Assembly: GCA_947095535.1 (NCBI GenBank)
Contig: OX352774.1
Coordinates: forward strand, 29,404,496-29,468,495
Direction: 5' to 3'
DNA from: Poecilobothrus nobilitatus
Lineage: Eukaryota > Arthropoda > Insecta > Diptera > Dolichopodidae
Length of the DNA stretch: 64,000 nucleotides
Position numbers and translations under genes: made by a program. The notes under the pieces were generated by a model. The model saw only the letters and a program-made list of their open reading frames with translations. It was not told the DNA's origin and did not search any database. Below, in pieces: positions 35,619-48,700 of this stretch. Each line of letters opens with the position of its first letter. Position 1 is the first letter of the stretch.

Positions 35619-38600
35619 AAAAAAAAGAATTAAAGAAGAAAAATAATTATTTTAAATATGATTTTGGAAAATTTTTTTTAAAAATTCAGGATAATTTTAC
35701 AAATGAATGTTTTCTTTTGTGTTTTTTTTTTTTTCTATTACCAATAAAATTTCTTATTTAAAATTGATTTTTAACAAAAATCAACAATATATTTTTTCAA
35801 ATTTAAATTCTTTAAAATTAAATAAAATGTTAAAACCAAAGAAATGTTCTTAACATATTTAAAAATATAAAAGAAAAATAAAATCATTACCAGTATATTA
35901 AAAAAAATAAAAAAAAGTAATTAAGAAATAATATGTTGTTATATAAAAATTGAAATAAATTTATATTCTAATTGATTTTTTTTTTTGAAAAAAAAAAAAA
36001 ATTACTTTAATATTTTTAAATATTATAAACGATATTATACATTATAAAGAAATTTATTGAAATTTATGCTGGATTCACCATCCACCGCTTCGGATATTTT
36101 AGCCGCATTAATTCACGTTTATGTTTTTTATATGAAAATTTAAATTCTCTCATTTTTCAAATTTAATTCGAATTCCGAAAACTTCCGAAGTTTTTTTTCT
36201 CCCTGGAAAAAAAATTAATTTAACTATAACTTTTTGTGCGGAACGCTTTTTCATCTGTCAGATTTTTTATTCGATTTATCAAAAAATTTTTATTCGATTC
36301 ATCAAATAAACAAAAATTTATTGAATTTAATTTATAAATAGAAAAATTATTCTGAAGCGGTGAATATTTGTTGAGAGAATTTTTGTTTTTTGTTTTTTTA
36401 AATAGTTCAGAAGAAATCTGCCGAACCGGTGAACTAAGCCTTAATTTAGCAAAACAAAAAAAAAAAAAAACATTAATTAAAAATCAATATAAAATAAAAA
36501 TTATAAATTAATCACAAAAGAAAACAATAAAAATTATAAATTATTCATAAAAAAAAAAAAAAAAAAAAAACAAAATATGATTTAATAATATTAAATATAA
36601 TAATATTTATTATCTTTTAATTAATAAATTATTATTTAATAAGATCATGTTTCAATTCGACTTTTAATCGAAAATAATCGAAAAATTTAACAAAATTGAA
36701 TGTTAAATTAATTTACAAAGAATTTTTTAAATACTTAGAAATGGTTCACAATCCTAAAGGAAAAGTGCCCACCCTTTATTGGTATATATTTATATACCAA
36801 ATACAGATTTAAAATAAAAAATACGAAAAAGTCGATTTGACACCCAATATACATACATATATATTATTATATTAACTCAGTAAAAAAATATCAAATAATT
36901 TACATAAATAAATTTAAAAAAAAAAATAAATAAATTAATAAAACGAATTTGTATTATATAATTAATTTAATATAAAATACACAAAAACATAATATTATAT
37001 ATTTAATTTTTAAGTATGAAATAATTTTTTTTGTAAATATAATTTATTTAGGTAGAAATAAAATAATTAAAATTTATTAATTTGAATATAATAAATAATA
37101 ATAATAAAAAAAAAAAAAAACCATTTCCATAGCTGTAATGAGAATAATAAAGAAATATAAAATAAAAAAAAAAATATATTAAATTAAAACAAATTGGAAA
37201 AAAAAGAAAAGAGTCCCTTAATTATTAATGTTTAATCTCTAAATGTCTTATTTTTTTTTTTTGTTTATTATAAAATATTTTTAAATAATTTTTTTTTTTG
37301 AAAGAAAATTAATTTAATTTAATTAAACTTTATCAATGGTTGAATTTATTTTTATTTTAATGATTTAATTTTTAAATATATATTAAATAAATAATTTATA
37401 AAATGATTTTAGTTTTTTTTTTTTTATTGAATGTTGGTTTTTAGGATGTCTGAATTTCTTCTTTCCAAATGCATTATTTTCAAGTGAGAGATTTTTAAAA
37501 TTTAATTAAAATATGTAGGTATTAAAAATCAAAACTGTCAATAATCAAATTCAATTTCGAAATTTTGTTGCTGTATCCCGTTATTCTTTATTTTTCGTTT
37601 TTATCTTACCTTACCTTGAACTGTCAATAACCTTACCTTGAATAATCTTGCAATTTTTACTTTTAATCATGAAAAGATTTATTTAATGACATCTTATTTT
37701 AATTTTATGGAATCCAGATGAATTTTGTGGAATCAGATGTCATCGCATGTATACCTCACAGTTAGTAATTCATATGTTTACGATTTAGTATAACATTTAA
37801 AAAGAACGTTAACATTTTTCCTCAATGTTTTCCTTCAAATTTTGTTACACATTAATGCTACATAATCATAATTTTTTCTAAATCTTATATTTTCAAGAAT
37901 CACTTCCCACATCTTTATCCCCCAAACCACAAATTGTAAATTTGCATTTAAGGTGCTATCTTAAAATTTAGTTTAAAAGGGATGGTTATGGTTGATTAAA
38001 GTACAACATTATTTCGAAGAATTAAGTGAATTTCCTGTGGGTGACTTATGAATTTGTTAACCGATCCTAGTAAAGGAAAAAAAAAAAAATATCCACCACC
38101 CCACGATATAGAATTCAATTTATTTTATTTTTAACCAAAAATAATTTTTTTTTTTTTTTGCTTTAAACATTTATTGTTGATCAGATGAAACTCAAATTAA
38201 ATTTAAAACTTACTAAACCTGTTTAGATAATTTTTAGGTTAAAATAAAGACAAGACACTTGTATATGTTAACTTTTTTAATTAATCTAGAAAAATAATTT
38301 AATTCAATAGTAATAGAATTCCAGTATTGTAGTATCAGGGTATTCTAAAAATAATAAATATAAATATAAAATAATAAAAATAATAAAGAATAAAGGTTAA
38401 ATTTAAAAAGAAAAAATTAAAGTTATATTGCTTTTTAAAAGTTATAAATTTTATTTACCCTAAATATATTACATACATATACTAAACTTTAAAGTGCTTA
38501 AAGTATTCATTTAAAATCTGACTAGCATCGTGTTCTACTTATATATTCTATATATATATATATATTTTTTTTTAAATTTTAATACTTCTAATATATATTT

Positions 38601-38699
38601 TTTTATATATTTTAATAAACTTGAATAAAAATTTTCAAGATAAAATAAATATATTAAAATTAAATCACATACTTAATGAAAAAAAAAATTTTATATTTC
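35619..38699. other. Intergenic region between convergent vein-like and FAM234-like genes
   Basis: Holds the presumed 3' UTRs of two convergent genes (AATAAA at 35743 and 35821 for the plus strand; TTTATT at 38450 for the minus strand). Apart from a candidate TIR element at 36065-36442, it is AT-rich spacer with homopolymer runs, and I see no gene. Confidence 0.6.
36065..36442. mobile_element. Candidate TIR element (MITE), about 375 bp
   Basis: Left TGCTGGATTCACC...CCGCTTCGG resembles the reverse complement of the right end, AGGCTTAGTTCACCGGTTCG. Internally, CACCGCTTCGGATATTT (about 36088) is inverted against ATTCTGAAGCGGTGAATATT (about 36349). No coding capacity. Target duplication uncertain (TTA/TAA edges). 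Confidence 0.4.
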
Positions 38700-39739
38700 T
38701 CAATGACGTTTAAAATCTTCATATAAAGTTGGTAATTCTGATTCAAGTCTTAATAATGTAACATACGTTTTTAATTTCCAATTTTTACCACTTTCATCTT
38801 CTTTATTTGTAAATGTTGTATAATATGAAACTAATTCTTGACTACCGTCTTGATCAAGATCAGCAATAACTAATGAATTTTCTTGATTATTAAGATCAGG
38901 TTGACAAACTATTTCAGATTTTTCATTTCGACAAAACTGTACAATATTACTCTGACTAACATTTTCAATTCTAGTATCAGCTGAATTAAATACAATTAAA
39001 ACAACTTTTTCTTTTACCAAACGCATTTTATAATTAAGATATACATTTGTAGAACTTTTTTGTTTTGTTGAATTAGCTATACTACGTTCATGTCTATTAT
39101 TTTCTGCTGGTAAATTATATGTTGAACGTTTTTCTATTAAATGATCAAAAACATTATAATCGTCATCATAATTATCAAATGTCTTTTCTCTTTTTTGTCT
39201 AGTTTGATTAGGTGGTACATCATTTATATTTAAATATTTTGTATGATTTGGATTATGTTGACTCCATTCCCAAAATTTCATTACAAATCCACATAAATCT
39301 GGATTACCATTTACACCTTTAAATGACCAATGAGCTGGTACCATACCATACATTCGAGAACCATTAATAAATCCTATAATATGATTTTTACCATTTTTTT
39401 CACTCCATGTTACAGTCATATTACAATCTTCTGGACATTTACCACGATTTTCTATAACCAACTCCTTATTTTTAATAGTATAAATATTTCGTTGAGCTTC
39501 AGTATCTTTTCGTTGTCCATATAGTTTGTGTTGTGCTATTGACTGCTCTTTAGTAAAATTTTTTAATTGCTTATTTGTTAACATAGCATATAATTTCATT
39601 ATAGATTTTGAACGTTGTTGTGATGTCCCATTATTAATACAATTAAATGAAACGGCAGATTTTTCCTCCAGTTGAAATTTTCGAACGTGCATACAATCTG
39701 AGATCTTTAAACCTTCACCAAAAGGAGCTCCAACTCTAC
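38700..39739 (-). CDS. FAM234-like coding exon 3
   Basis: Follows a 56-nt intron (39740-39795). It starts by completing a Gly codon (SGRVGAPFGEGLKISDC) and runs open to TGA at 38700-38702, ending in EDFKRH. It contains the second FG-GAP-like element DLDQDG and several sequons. A reverse-complement TTTATT at 38450-38455 could serve as the minus-strand poly(A) signal. Confidence 0.85.
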
Positions 39740-40807
39740 CTACAATTTTAAATATACTCTAACATTTTATTAAATTGAAAAAAAAATTAAATTACCAGAA
39801 ATTATGTTAAGTATGTTACGTCTACCATTTTCTTTGTTAGTCGTAGCAAATAATAAATCAAAAACATCATCACCATCTAAATCCGGTAAAATAACTGGGA
39901 AATCTAAAACATCGATTTTCTTTGTTCCATTATCACGAAAATTCCATAACCAAAGACCCCATACTGGATCAAATGCACTTAAATGACCATACTCATCTAA
40001 AACCAAACAATCAGGTTTTCCACTACGATTAATATCAATTAAAGTGCAATCAATTGCAACCGGTTCATTTTCCATTTCATGATACCAAGAAATCTTTCCA
40101 GTATTTCCAATTAAAGCAACTATACCATTTCTTTTATGATTACTTGCTTGAAATTCAGGAAAAAATTTATCAGACCTATACATAAAAATTAAATTACGTT
40201 CCCAACTTCGTAATCCATTTACAACATTAACCATTCCTTTCAATTCAAATTTATCATATGCATTACGCCAATTATGTGTTTTTATACGATCTACTTGTGC
40301 AGGACAAGTTCCACCTTCTCCGCACGGTATTACCCATAAAAATATAATTACGGTACCAAAACAAACTACCAATGATAAAATGAAACATGTTTTACGAACA
40401 GGACTCATTGGAGTGTTTTTATCATCTGTACCTAAAATGGCAACATTATCTGCGTCTGTTTGATTTCTTTCTTCTCCATCTGAATTAAAATTAGTAAAGC
40501 TTTGATTTTGAAAGTCACCCATTCTTAAGCAAGGATGATAATCTGAAATATTAACTTGTAAACTTCTTTGATTCAATTGATGTGGTAATTGTGTTTGGTG
40601 TTGTTGCTGATAACGTAAATGATGTTGTGGTAAATTATGATGTGCTGAATTATGAATTTCCTCTTCACTTTCAGAATCTGTCATAGCTTGGCTGTTTAAA
40701 AACATTAAATTAATCCAACAAATATTAAACTTTTTTATTTGATTTAATTTTTTTTTAAATTACCTCAAAGGAGCATAAATCCCTTGCGGTGACTCGTTAT
40801 TGAGCAT
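38700..40807 (-). CDS. FAM234/ITFG3-like single-pass membrane protein with FG-GAP-like repeats
   Basis: Three exons on the minus strand, 40807-40764, 40691-39796 and 39739-38700, join in phase into 659 residues. Introns are 72 and 56 nt with GT-AG ends. The start (MLNNESPQGIYAPL) directly precedes the junction residue S15. Residues about 19-115 are acidic, then Gln/His-rich and cytoplasmic-looking. Residues about 116-138 form one hydrophobic segment (CFILSLVVCFGTVIIFLWVI) with basic residues just before it, fitting a type II membrane protein. The rest is a presumed ectodomain with several N-glycosylation sequons, LIDINRSGKPDCLVLDEYG (about 233-250), a calcium-loop-like PDLDGDD (about 284-290) and DLDQDG (about 607-612). 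This matches the FAM234 family (human FAM234A, formerly ITFG3, and FAM234B), whose biochemical function is poorly known. A FAM234B-like protein is the best guess. It diverges from Upf1. Confidence 0.85.
39796..40691 (-). CDS. FAM234-like coding exon 2
   Basis: Acceptor AAACAG precedes 40691 and donor GTAATT follows 39796. It encodes the Gln/His-rich N-terminal region, the transmembrane segment, and the first half of the ectodomain with PDLDGDD. An in-frame ATG at the 5' edge (MFLNSQAM) lies in intron sequence and is not the start; the spliced reading GIYAPL-SQAMTDSE is favoured. Confidence 0.85.
40764..40807 (-). CDS. FAM234-like coding exon 1
   Basis: ATG at 40807-40805 starts MLNNESPQGIYAPL and ends two bases into a Ser codon before donor GTAATT at 40763. 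About 5 nt upstream of the ATG, the minus strand reads TTCTAATTTTAG. This looks like an acceptor, so a non-coding 5' exon probably lies further up, towards Upf1. Confidence 0.75.
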
Positions 40808-41937
40808 TATAACTAAAATTAGAAAAATTTATTATTTATGTGCATATGTATGTATATTCAATAGAAAATAAAATTTCTTTGTTTATTGGATTAAGGAATA
40901 TATGTACATTTAACCCAATTTTATGAAACAAGCTTACTTAAAATTTAAAAAGGCTGCAAAGTTTTCAAAAGTCTTCATTACTATTTATTTCATCATTAAT
41001 TTCTGTTGAAGTTCTTGTTTTTACTTTAAATAATAAAAATTAAAATAAAACTTTTCTGAAGAAAATTAGTAAATGCAAAATTTAGGATGTCTTTCGGTAC
41101 TAAAATAAGAGTACTAAATTTTCCATTTCATCTGTGACGACAGCTGGAGAAATTTTAGTACTAAAATAATAAAATCCTATTTGTTAAGTAATTACTAATT
41201 TTATAAGCGAATATATAATACTGGAAAATCCTTATCTACTAATATATTCATTAGGGTTTTTACGTAGAAAGTCCGAAACTATTTAAATGTGGGAATTTCC
41301 AAAAAAAGTAAATAATCTTTTAGAATTTAGAGGATAAATAGATTATAAATTCCTAAATTGATTATAAATTAGCTTAGGATATTTAGATTATAAATTCCTA
41401 AATTGGTACTGATTAGTGAATATGTAGTTCATATTATCATTCAATTGTAAAGTTCTAAAATCTAATTAAAAATTATTCTATTTTAACATTTTTCTTAATT
41501 TTTACTATTTATCTTTATTTAAATTCTAAACATAAAACTAAATTACAATCTCAAAGGCAAATTCTGCCTAAATTAATAAATAAATATTGAAATCAAATTT
41601 AAAAAAATCTTTTAGTTTTCATTTTTTATTTAAATACACAGAAAATAAAAATTTCCATTATTTAAAAATTATTTTTCTATAATTTTTATGAAAAATATTT
41701 ATCCAAAAAATTTATTTCGTTTATTTGAATTAAATAATTTTTATTTGTTAGTAGTACAATTGCATTTTGCAATTTCAAAACATTTTGCCAAAGTTCACGT
41801 ATACGTTGCTAACGTATGTTAGATGTCAAAACGTAACTTATCAATTTTTTCTACGTCAGTTGTCGATTCATGTTAGTGCCCGCAATTTTTCATTATTATT
41901 TTATTTTTAATTACGACGAAAAAAGGAAACTGTAAAA
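40808..41937. promoter_or_regulatory. Divergent promoter region between FAM234-like gene and Upf1
   Basis: 1130 bp between two outward-pointing start codons, so promoters of both genes should lie here. The 150 bp before Upf1 are relatively GC-richer (about 41775-41890) and contain TACGTCAG near 41850, a CRE/ATF-like half site, plus two AACGTA motifs. No clear TATA box. A hairpin-forming inverted repeat lies near 41110-41165 (TACTAAATTTT facing GAAATTTTAGTA). A 21-bp direct repeat, AGATTATAAATTCCTAAATT plus G, occurs at 41340-41360 and 41385-41405. Confidence 0.5.
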
Positions 41938-44900
41938 ATGAGTACCGATACTTATTCTGTTGATGCAGCTCTAACATTTTTCGAAGATGAAGATATTATG
42001 GCAGATACACAAGCATCTCAATTTGATTTTCAAGATTTTACTCAACCATCACAAGGACAAACTCAAGATACTTTGGACCACTCCAGTAAAATGACGGATT
42101 TCAAAATGATGAGAAATTTAAATGAAAATAAAGTTTTAGTTCCACCTGAAGACAATGATCTTCAATTTGAAGAAGAAGAAGATGAAACACAATTAGTTCG
42201 AGAATTACCACTACATGCTTGTAAATATTGTGGTATTAATGACCCTGGAACAGTAGTGATGTGTAACATTTGTAAAAAATGGTTTTGTAATGGTCGAGGA
42301 GGAACATCCGCTTCTCATATTGTAAATCACTTGGTAAGAGCAAAACATCGTGAAGTTACTTTGCATGCTGATGGTCCATTAGGAGAAACAATTTTAGAAT
42401 GTTATTCATGTGGCGTACGAAATGTTTTCGTACTTGGTTTTATTCCAGCAAAAGCAGATTCAGTCGTTGTTCTTTTATGCAGACAACCATGTGCAGCCCA
42501 AAATTCTTTAAAAGATATGAATTGGGAGCAAGACCAATGGAAACCTTTAATTTCTGATCGATCATTTCTTCCATGGTTAGTAAAGATTCCAACAGAACAA
42601 GAACAAATACGAGCCCGTCAAATATCAGCCGCTCAAATCAATAAGCTTGAAGAACTTTGGAAGGAAAATATTGAAGCAACATTCCAAGATTTAGAAAAAC
42701 CAGGTATTGATAAAGAACCTTCGCAGGTATTATTGCGTTATGAAGATGGTTATCAATATCAAAAAATTTTTGGACCTCTGGTTGAACTGGAAGCTGAATA
42801 TGATAAAAAATTAAAAGAATCGCAAACTCAAGAAAACATTGAAGTACGATGGGATGTCGGTTTAAATAAAAAAACTATTGCTTATTTTACATTACCAAAA
42901 ACCGATGGTGATATGAAGCTAATGCATGGAGATGAGCTTAAACTTCGATATGCTGGCGAGTTACATAAGCCTTGGAGTAGTGTGGGACAAGTAATAAAAA
43001 TTCCTGATAATTATGGTGAAGAAATTGGTCTTGAACTTAAAATGAGTCAACAAGCTCCAGTTGAATGTACATCAAATTTTGCTGTTGACTTTATTTGGAA
43101 AAGTACAGCATTTGATAGAATGCAAATGGCCTTGAAAAAATTCGCAGTTGATGATAACTGCGTTTCTAACTTTATATATTCCAAGTTACTTGGTCATGGG
43201 CGACACGATGGGGCTGATGAAGCGTTATTTAGAGGAAATATACCAAAGCATTTTAGTGCTCCGAATTTACCAGACTTAAATCGGTCACAGATATATGCTG
43301 TAAAACATGCAATACAAAGACCACTAAGTTTAATTCAAGGACCACCTGGTACAGGAAAAACTGTAACCTCAGCAACAATCGTTTATCAACTGGTTAAAAT
43401 GAATGGTGGAACTGTACTTGTTTGCGCTCCAAGTAACACTGCTGTTGATCAATTAACTGAGAAGATACACAGAACTAATTTAAAAGTAGTAAGAGTTTGT
43501 GCAAAATCTCGTGAAGCTATAGATAGTCCAGTTAGCTTCTTGGCATTACACAATCAAATAAGAAACATGGAAAGTAATGTTGAATTTGTTAAACTTCAGC
43601 AACTTAAGGATGAAACTGGTGAATTAAGTTCTGCAGATGAAAAGCGATACAGAATGTTGAAAAAAGCTGCTGAAAGAGAACTTTTGGATGCTGCTGATGT
43701 TATATGTGCAACATGTGTAGGTGCGGGTGATCCTAGAATCAACCGTATTAAATTTACATCAATTTTAATAGACGAAAGTATGCAATCAACAGAACCTGAA
43801 TGTATGGTTCCAATTGTTTTAGGAGCCAAACAATTAATATTGGTAGGAGATCATTGTCAATTAGGTCCTGTTGTAAGATGTAAAAAAGCGGCAAAAGCAG
43901 GTCTTTCTCAAAGTTTGTTTGAAAGATTAGTCGTCCTAGGAATTCGACCATTCAGATTAGAAGTACAATATCGTATGCATCCCGAATTATCACAATTTCC
44001 TTCCAATTTCTTCTATGAAGGCAGTTTACAAAATGGAGTTTGCGGAGAAGATAGAAAATTAAGAGTAGCTTTTCCTTGGCCTCAGAAAGATAGACCAATG
44101 TTTTTCTTGGTAACTCAAGGACAAGAAGAAATTGCTGGATCTGGAACATCATTCCTTAATCGTACCGAAGCAGCCAATGTTGAAAAAATTACAACCAAAT
44201 TTTTGAAAGTTGGTATTAAACCTGAACAAATTGGAATTATTACACCGTATGATGGACAAAGAGCATATTTGGTACAGTATATGCAGTATCAAGGAAGCTT
44301 GCATTCAAAACTTTATCAAGAAATTGAAATAGCCAGTGTAGATGCATTTCAAGGAAGAGAAAAGGATATAATTATTATGTCATGTGTAAGATCTAATGAT
44401 CATCAAGGTATTGGATTTCTAAATGATCCACGTCGTTTAAATGTTGCTCTTACTCGTGCAAAATATGGTATTATTATTGTTGGTAATCCTAAAGTTCTAT
44501 CAAAACAACCTTTATGGAATCATTTACTAAATTTTTACAAAGATCGAAATGTTCTTGTTGAAGGTTCATTAAATAACTTAAAAGAATCAATGATTCAATT
44601 CCAAAAACCGAAAAAAATAATAAATACTTTAAATCCTGGTACACATTTTATGTTAAATTCTGTGTATGATGCTAAAGAAGTGATGCAACCTGGATCCATG
44701 TATAATAAATCAGCAAATGATGCTCTTAATGATTGCCGTAAAGGATTACAGAATACCTATATAAGCTATCCACAAAATAATAATATGAACTATGATATGT
44801 TAGCTAAAAATCATCATGATTCAATCAGTTTTATTTCACCACAAAGAGCTCAAGCAGCAATTAATAGTATGCCAATTCCAGTTGGAATGTTTATGAATAT

Positions 44901-45216
44901 GAGTAATATGCCATCCAGATTTTATAATAAACATCATCAAGCAGTTCAAGCAGTTAAACAAGGTAAAAGACCAGCTAAAGGTTCAGGAGTTAAGAGTCAA
45001 GAAAGATCATCTTTATTAAATACAAATAGTTACTTAACGCCATTAACACAAAATCAACAAAATATGACACAACCTGGATATTTGTCACAGCAATCAGAAT
45101 TTTCTCAAATTTCACAAGCTGATGGAATGTTATCTCAAGATTCCAATTTTCAAGTAAATTTCGGTGATAAGATGAATTTAGATGTTTCAAATCCTAGAAG
45201 ATTCTATCAATCCTAG
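41938..45216 (+). CDS. Upf1: Upf1 (Rent1), nonsense-mediated mRNA decay RNA helicase
   Basis: ATP-dependent 5'-3' RNA helicase of superfamily 1 and the core factor of nonsense-mediated mRNA decay; cytoplasmic, binding Upf2 and phosphorylated by Smg1. The 1092 codons are uninterrupted. The start is the first in-frame ATG after TAA at 41908-41910. Domains: an acidic N-terminus (1-90); a Cys-His zinc-binding region (about 93-190: [49 protein letters not shown]); the 1B stalk region; and helicase motif I GPPGTGKT (468-475, Lys474), motif II DES (612-614), motif [12 protein letters not shown], motif IV region QYRMHP, motif [13 protein letters not shown] and motif [13 protein letters not shown] (Arg about 840). 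The C-terminus is Gln/Asn-rich with five SQ and two TQ dipeptides, the Smg1 target type. All key residues look intact. Length is close to human UPF1 (about 1120). The lack of introns is notable, but nothing suggests a pseudogene. Confidence 0.97.
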   Translation: MSTDTYSVDAALTFFEDEDIMADTQASQFDFQDFTQPSQGQTQDTLDHSSKMTDFKMMRNLNENKVLVPPEDNDLQFEEEEDETQLVRELPLHACKYCGINDPGTVVMCNICKKWFCNGRGGTSASHIVNHLVRAKHREVTLHADGPLGETILECYSCGVRNVFVLGFIPAKADSVVVLLCRQPCAAQNSLKDMNWEQDQWKPLISDRSFLPWLVKIPTEQEQIRARQISAAQINKLEELWKENIEATFQDLEKPGIDKEPSQVLLRYEDGYQYQKIFGPLVELEAEYDKKLKESQTQENIEVRWDVGLNKKTIAYFTLPKTDGDMKLMHGDELKLRYAGELHKPWSSVGQVIKIPDNYGEEIGLELKMSQQAPVECTSNFAVDFIWKSTAFDRMQMALKKFAVDDNCVSNFIYSKLLGHGRHDGADEALFRGNIPKHFSAPNLPDLNRSQIYAVKHAIQRPLSLIQGPPGTGKTVTSATIVYQLVKMNGGTVLVCAPSNTAVDQLTEKIHRTNLKVVRVCAKSREAIDSPVSFLALHNQIRNMESNVEFVKLQQLKDETGELSSADEKRYRMLKKAAERELLDAADVICATCVGAGDPRINRIKFTSILIDESMQSTEPECMVPIVLGAKQLILVGDHCQLGPVVRCKKAAKAGLSQSLFERLVVLGIRPFRLEVQYRMHPELSQFPSNFFYEGSLQNGVCGEDRKLRVAFPWPQKDRPMFFLVTQGQEEIAGSGTSFLNRTEAANVEKITTKFLKVGIKPEQIGIITPYDGQRAYLVQYMQYQGSLHSKLYQEIEIASVDAFQGREKDIIIMSCVRSNDHQGIGFLNDPRRLNVALTRAKYGIIIVGNPKVLSKQPLWNHLLNFYKDRNVLVEGSLNNLKESMIQFQKPKKIINTLNPGTHFMLNSVYDAKEVMQPGSMYNKSANDALNDCRKGLQNTYISYPQNNNMNYDMLAKNHHDSISFISPQRAQAAINSMPIPVGMFMNMSNMPSRFYNKHHQAVQAVKQGKRPAKGSGVKSQERSSLLNTNSYLTPLTQNQQNMTQPGYLSQQSEFSQISQADGMLSQDSNFQVNFGDKMNLDVSNPRRFYQS

Positions 45217-45730
45217 TGATAATAACTCAAAAGAAAAAATTTGTCAGCGAATGCATAAAACAAAGTCACCATTTTATCACAACAACGATATGGACCAATG
45301 CATAGTCAGCATGTGTTTTATAAATGAAGGGAACAGCAAATTTACAAAATACAAAAGGAAGAGTGCTAAACAAAGCTACTATTCGGTAACCGTTACAACT
45401 TTCACTAAATTGATACGTAAAAACAAAAAATTTTTAATGAAGAAATGTGAAACTTGAAACTTTGAATTTGCTGTTATAATTTGGGGGAGCTACCTATTTA
45501 GAGATAATAGCGCATTAATTTGCAGACGATGTTAATTTCAAAAAAATGAAATATACAGTTAATTAATTTTTTTTCTTGTTCATTTTTATTTTTTATTATT
45601 ATTTCAAAATTTTATGTATACATATCGGTGAAAAAAAAAAAAAAAAACGTTTGGAATAAAAAAAAATTCTAAATTTATTTTAAGTTTTGTGATTTAAATA
45701 AATGCGCTTTTTATTTAACATAATTTGTTT
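45217..45730 (+). other. Upf1 3' UTR (inferred)
   Basis: Follows the TAG at 45214-45216. It has no conserved coding sequence. AATAAA at 45655-45660 and again near 45700 are candidate poly(A) signals. The first is preceded by a run of A residues, so the true cleavage site cannot be fixed from sequence alone. Confidence 0.4.
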
Positions 45731-48700
45731 TATTTTTTAAAAATATTCGTATTTATTAATTTTCAGGTTTAATATATTTTTAGATATAAAATAAAATTAA
45801 AAGTATTGAAGTTTTTAGCAAAATATTAAAGACATTGAGGAATACAAATATAAAACAAACATATAAAAAATATTTGCTTGAGAATCATAATAATAGTTAG
45901 ATTTATTAACGAAAAGAAAAACAAATGGAGGAACACATTCATTTTGATTAAAAAATCGGATTAGACAGTTTCCATTTTGTTAATGTTTTGCATTGAAATT
46001 TTTAGGAGTGATGAGTGAACACAATCTATAATATGATATGTATACAAACTGCTATAAGTACGTGAGTCATATTTTAAAAATTGCAATATTTGCAGGCTTT
46101 AACTTAGTTGGTTAATTTTAAAAACTGTTCCATACAGTTAAGAACGAAAACTCTATACAACGTTAGTTATTTAAATGATATACAAATGGTATTTAACCAT
46201 CACCATTTACTAATATTATACATACACACAATTTGTACATACATATATAATACAAAAAAAAGCAATATTCTGAAATTTATCAAAAAATATCCACGTGACA
46301 ATATTACAATTATATTATTTATTAGACTATGTAAATTTTAAAAATAAAATTTCTGTAATTCTTCTAAATGCTATTCATTTCATAGCAAATAATTTGCAAT
46401 TTTCAAAGAACATTTACATTGGTATAACGTGTTTTTCATTTTATTAAAAATTGCCTAAAAAACACAAAATTATAAAAAATAAAGCAATATTTATTTTAAG
46501 TACGTATAAATTATGTATGTACTTTTGAAAATTTCTAGTAAAAGGATATCTGATAAAGTGAAAAATTTTTTTATTTGCTATTTTTAAATATCATATCCTG
46601 TAGTTAAATGACATAACATTTAAGTTAAGATCTGACCAATATTTCAAATTAATTAATAATTATTATCTACTTAATAAATTTAATAAGCATATCTCTTATC
46701 GTTAGAAATTTCCGTTTACTTTTCTAAATTTTAAATTTTTTTAATTAAATGATTCATTGGTAATTTTGATAAATTTTTCTTTAATTTTTTATCATTTTAT
46801 TGATGTGATAATACACAAAAATACATATCCATACATACCAACATATTATCAGAAATTATATATTAATGTGATATTTTCTGGTGATATAGTGATATGTGAT
46901 TTGACATTAAAAAAAAAACGAATTGTGTTTTTAATTTTTATTAACAGATGTCGTCATAATAATTTAATTTAATAATAAAGTTACTTTTTTATCAGGAACG
47001 GTTCATTTCTTTTCCAAAATCACAAACAATTTTTATTAAATATATTTTTTCTGTAAAATATTGGGTAATTTTTGATATATTATTTTAATAATAATCAATT
47101 TTTTGTTTTAATTAAGTTTATTATTTTTTTTTAAACAACTTTTTAAACAACTTTTTAAAACAAATTTATTTAATTTGAATAATATTTAAAATATACTGCG
47201 ACATCTATTATTGTTTTTTGAATCAATAATTCATACATTTTTAGAACAAATAAAGAGAACAGTTTAAAAAAATGAATTTTGACATTAAAGAAGTAGTGTT
47301 TTTTTTTTAAAACAAGTATACTTGATGTGAAAGAAAACAGGTGACAGGTGTAATAATTTAGATTAGAAGTAGAACAGTTATTAATCCGTTTCTTTTAAAA
47401 TCATATTTCAAATCAATTGAAAACTTTTCTTTTTTTTTTTTTTTTTTTTAAAAAGACATTTTAATTGTACATACTATATAAAAAAAAAAACCTAGACAAT
47501 AAACTACAACATATATTTAACGATTAAAATTATTTTCGGAATTAATTCTGAAGATGCATTTACATAAATCCATTCCATACATAATATCTAATAAATTTAG
47601 AAGAAATTCTTTAGAAGATATTGAAGAATTTCTAAACATATTTATAAAGATCGTTTTATTCTGGGTTGACTTTTGCTATAAAGTTTAAGATCAAATTCCA
47701 TTAAATACTTAATTTAATTATTATTTAAATATATTTTTTTTAAAACTTTGAACATTTAATTAGTTTTATGATAAATTCGCTATATTTTTCATTTATTTAA
47801 TAAATAACGGGAACAGCAAAATTTCGTAGCTTTTCGATAATTTTCTGGTATTTCAGATTTTTTATTACTTATTGTTTATATAGGGCTAAGGCAGATTAAT
47901 ATTTTTATATTGAACGAACAGATATGATAAAATCAGTTTATGAAGTATCATATTTAAAATTTTCTTGATTAGTTTCGAGTTTTTCAAGAATTTTTCAACA
48001 ATTTTCGAAAATAACTCTGAAGGAAATAATTATAAAGTGTTTTTTCTTTTATGATCCTTTAATCTTTAAAAGCCCCATAAGTTGGCACTTTTTCTTTGCT
48101 ATATTAATGTTTGCCTTTAAGTTTTATTTCACGTTTTCTTTTGTTTTATAAATTAAAACATTGTCCTTCAATAAATTTTCATGCCCGAATGATTCATTAA
48201 AACACAAAAAAAAAAAAAAAAAGAAAAGTTTGATTGAATTCATTTGTAATTCATTCATGTTCTTAAACATTATAACATTTATCGAAATTTGTTACAATTT
48301 TCAATCAAATTTTTCTTTTTTCTATTAATATATGTACCAACTTAATCACAAATATATTAAACATTTACACATATAGAATCCATATCTAATATCCTACGTT
48401 TATACATGCTATATATAATATATGTACACAGTAAACTTTTGTTTGCAATATAACTCATATTTAATCGGGGTAACATAATGTTTTTTTCATTTTTGCTTGG
48501 TATAATTCAGAACACACCTTTACTTAAGGCTATATTCGTATATACATCAATATTATAATATAATACTATACGATTATATTACACCATATTATATTTTCTA
48601 AATCATTATGGTGGAACAGTAGTAGTAAAAACAGTGTGTTTTTGTTTTTTTTGAAGTTCGAATGTCCCGATTCCTACACATTATTTTCATGAATGAAAAA

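Noticed and set aside
39330..39986. Plus-strand frames opposite the FAM234-like exons
   Set aside because: Shadows of the minus-strand gene, with no motif of their own.
43596..44152. Several minus-strand frames opposite Upf1
   Set aside because: They are antisense shadows of the conserved helicase coding sequence.
45182..45457. A 91-codon frame overlapping the end of Upf1
   Set aside because: It begins inside Upf1 in another frame and runs into the 3' UTR; the composition is Lys/Ser/Asn-rich without any recognisable motif. A chance open frame is the simpler reading.
45634..45660. A-run after Upf1 as evidence that Upf1 is a retrocopy
   Set aside because: A-runs of this length are everywhere in the window, it lies over 400 bp past the stop, and no matching direct repeats flank the gene.
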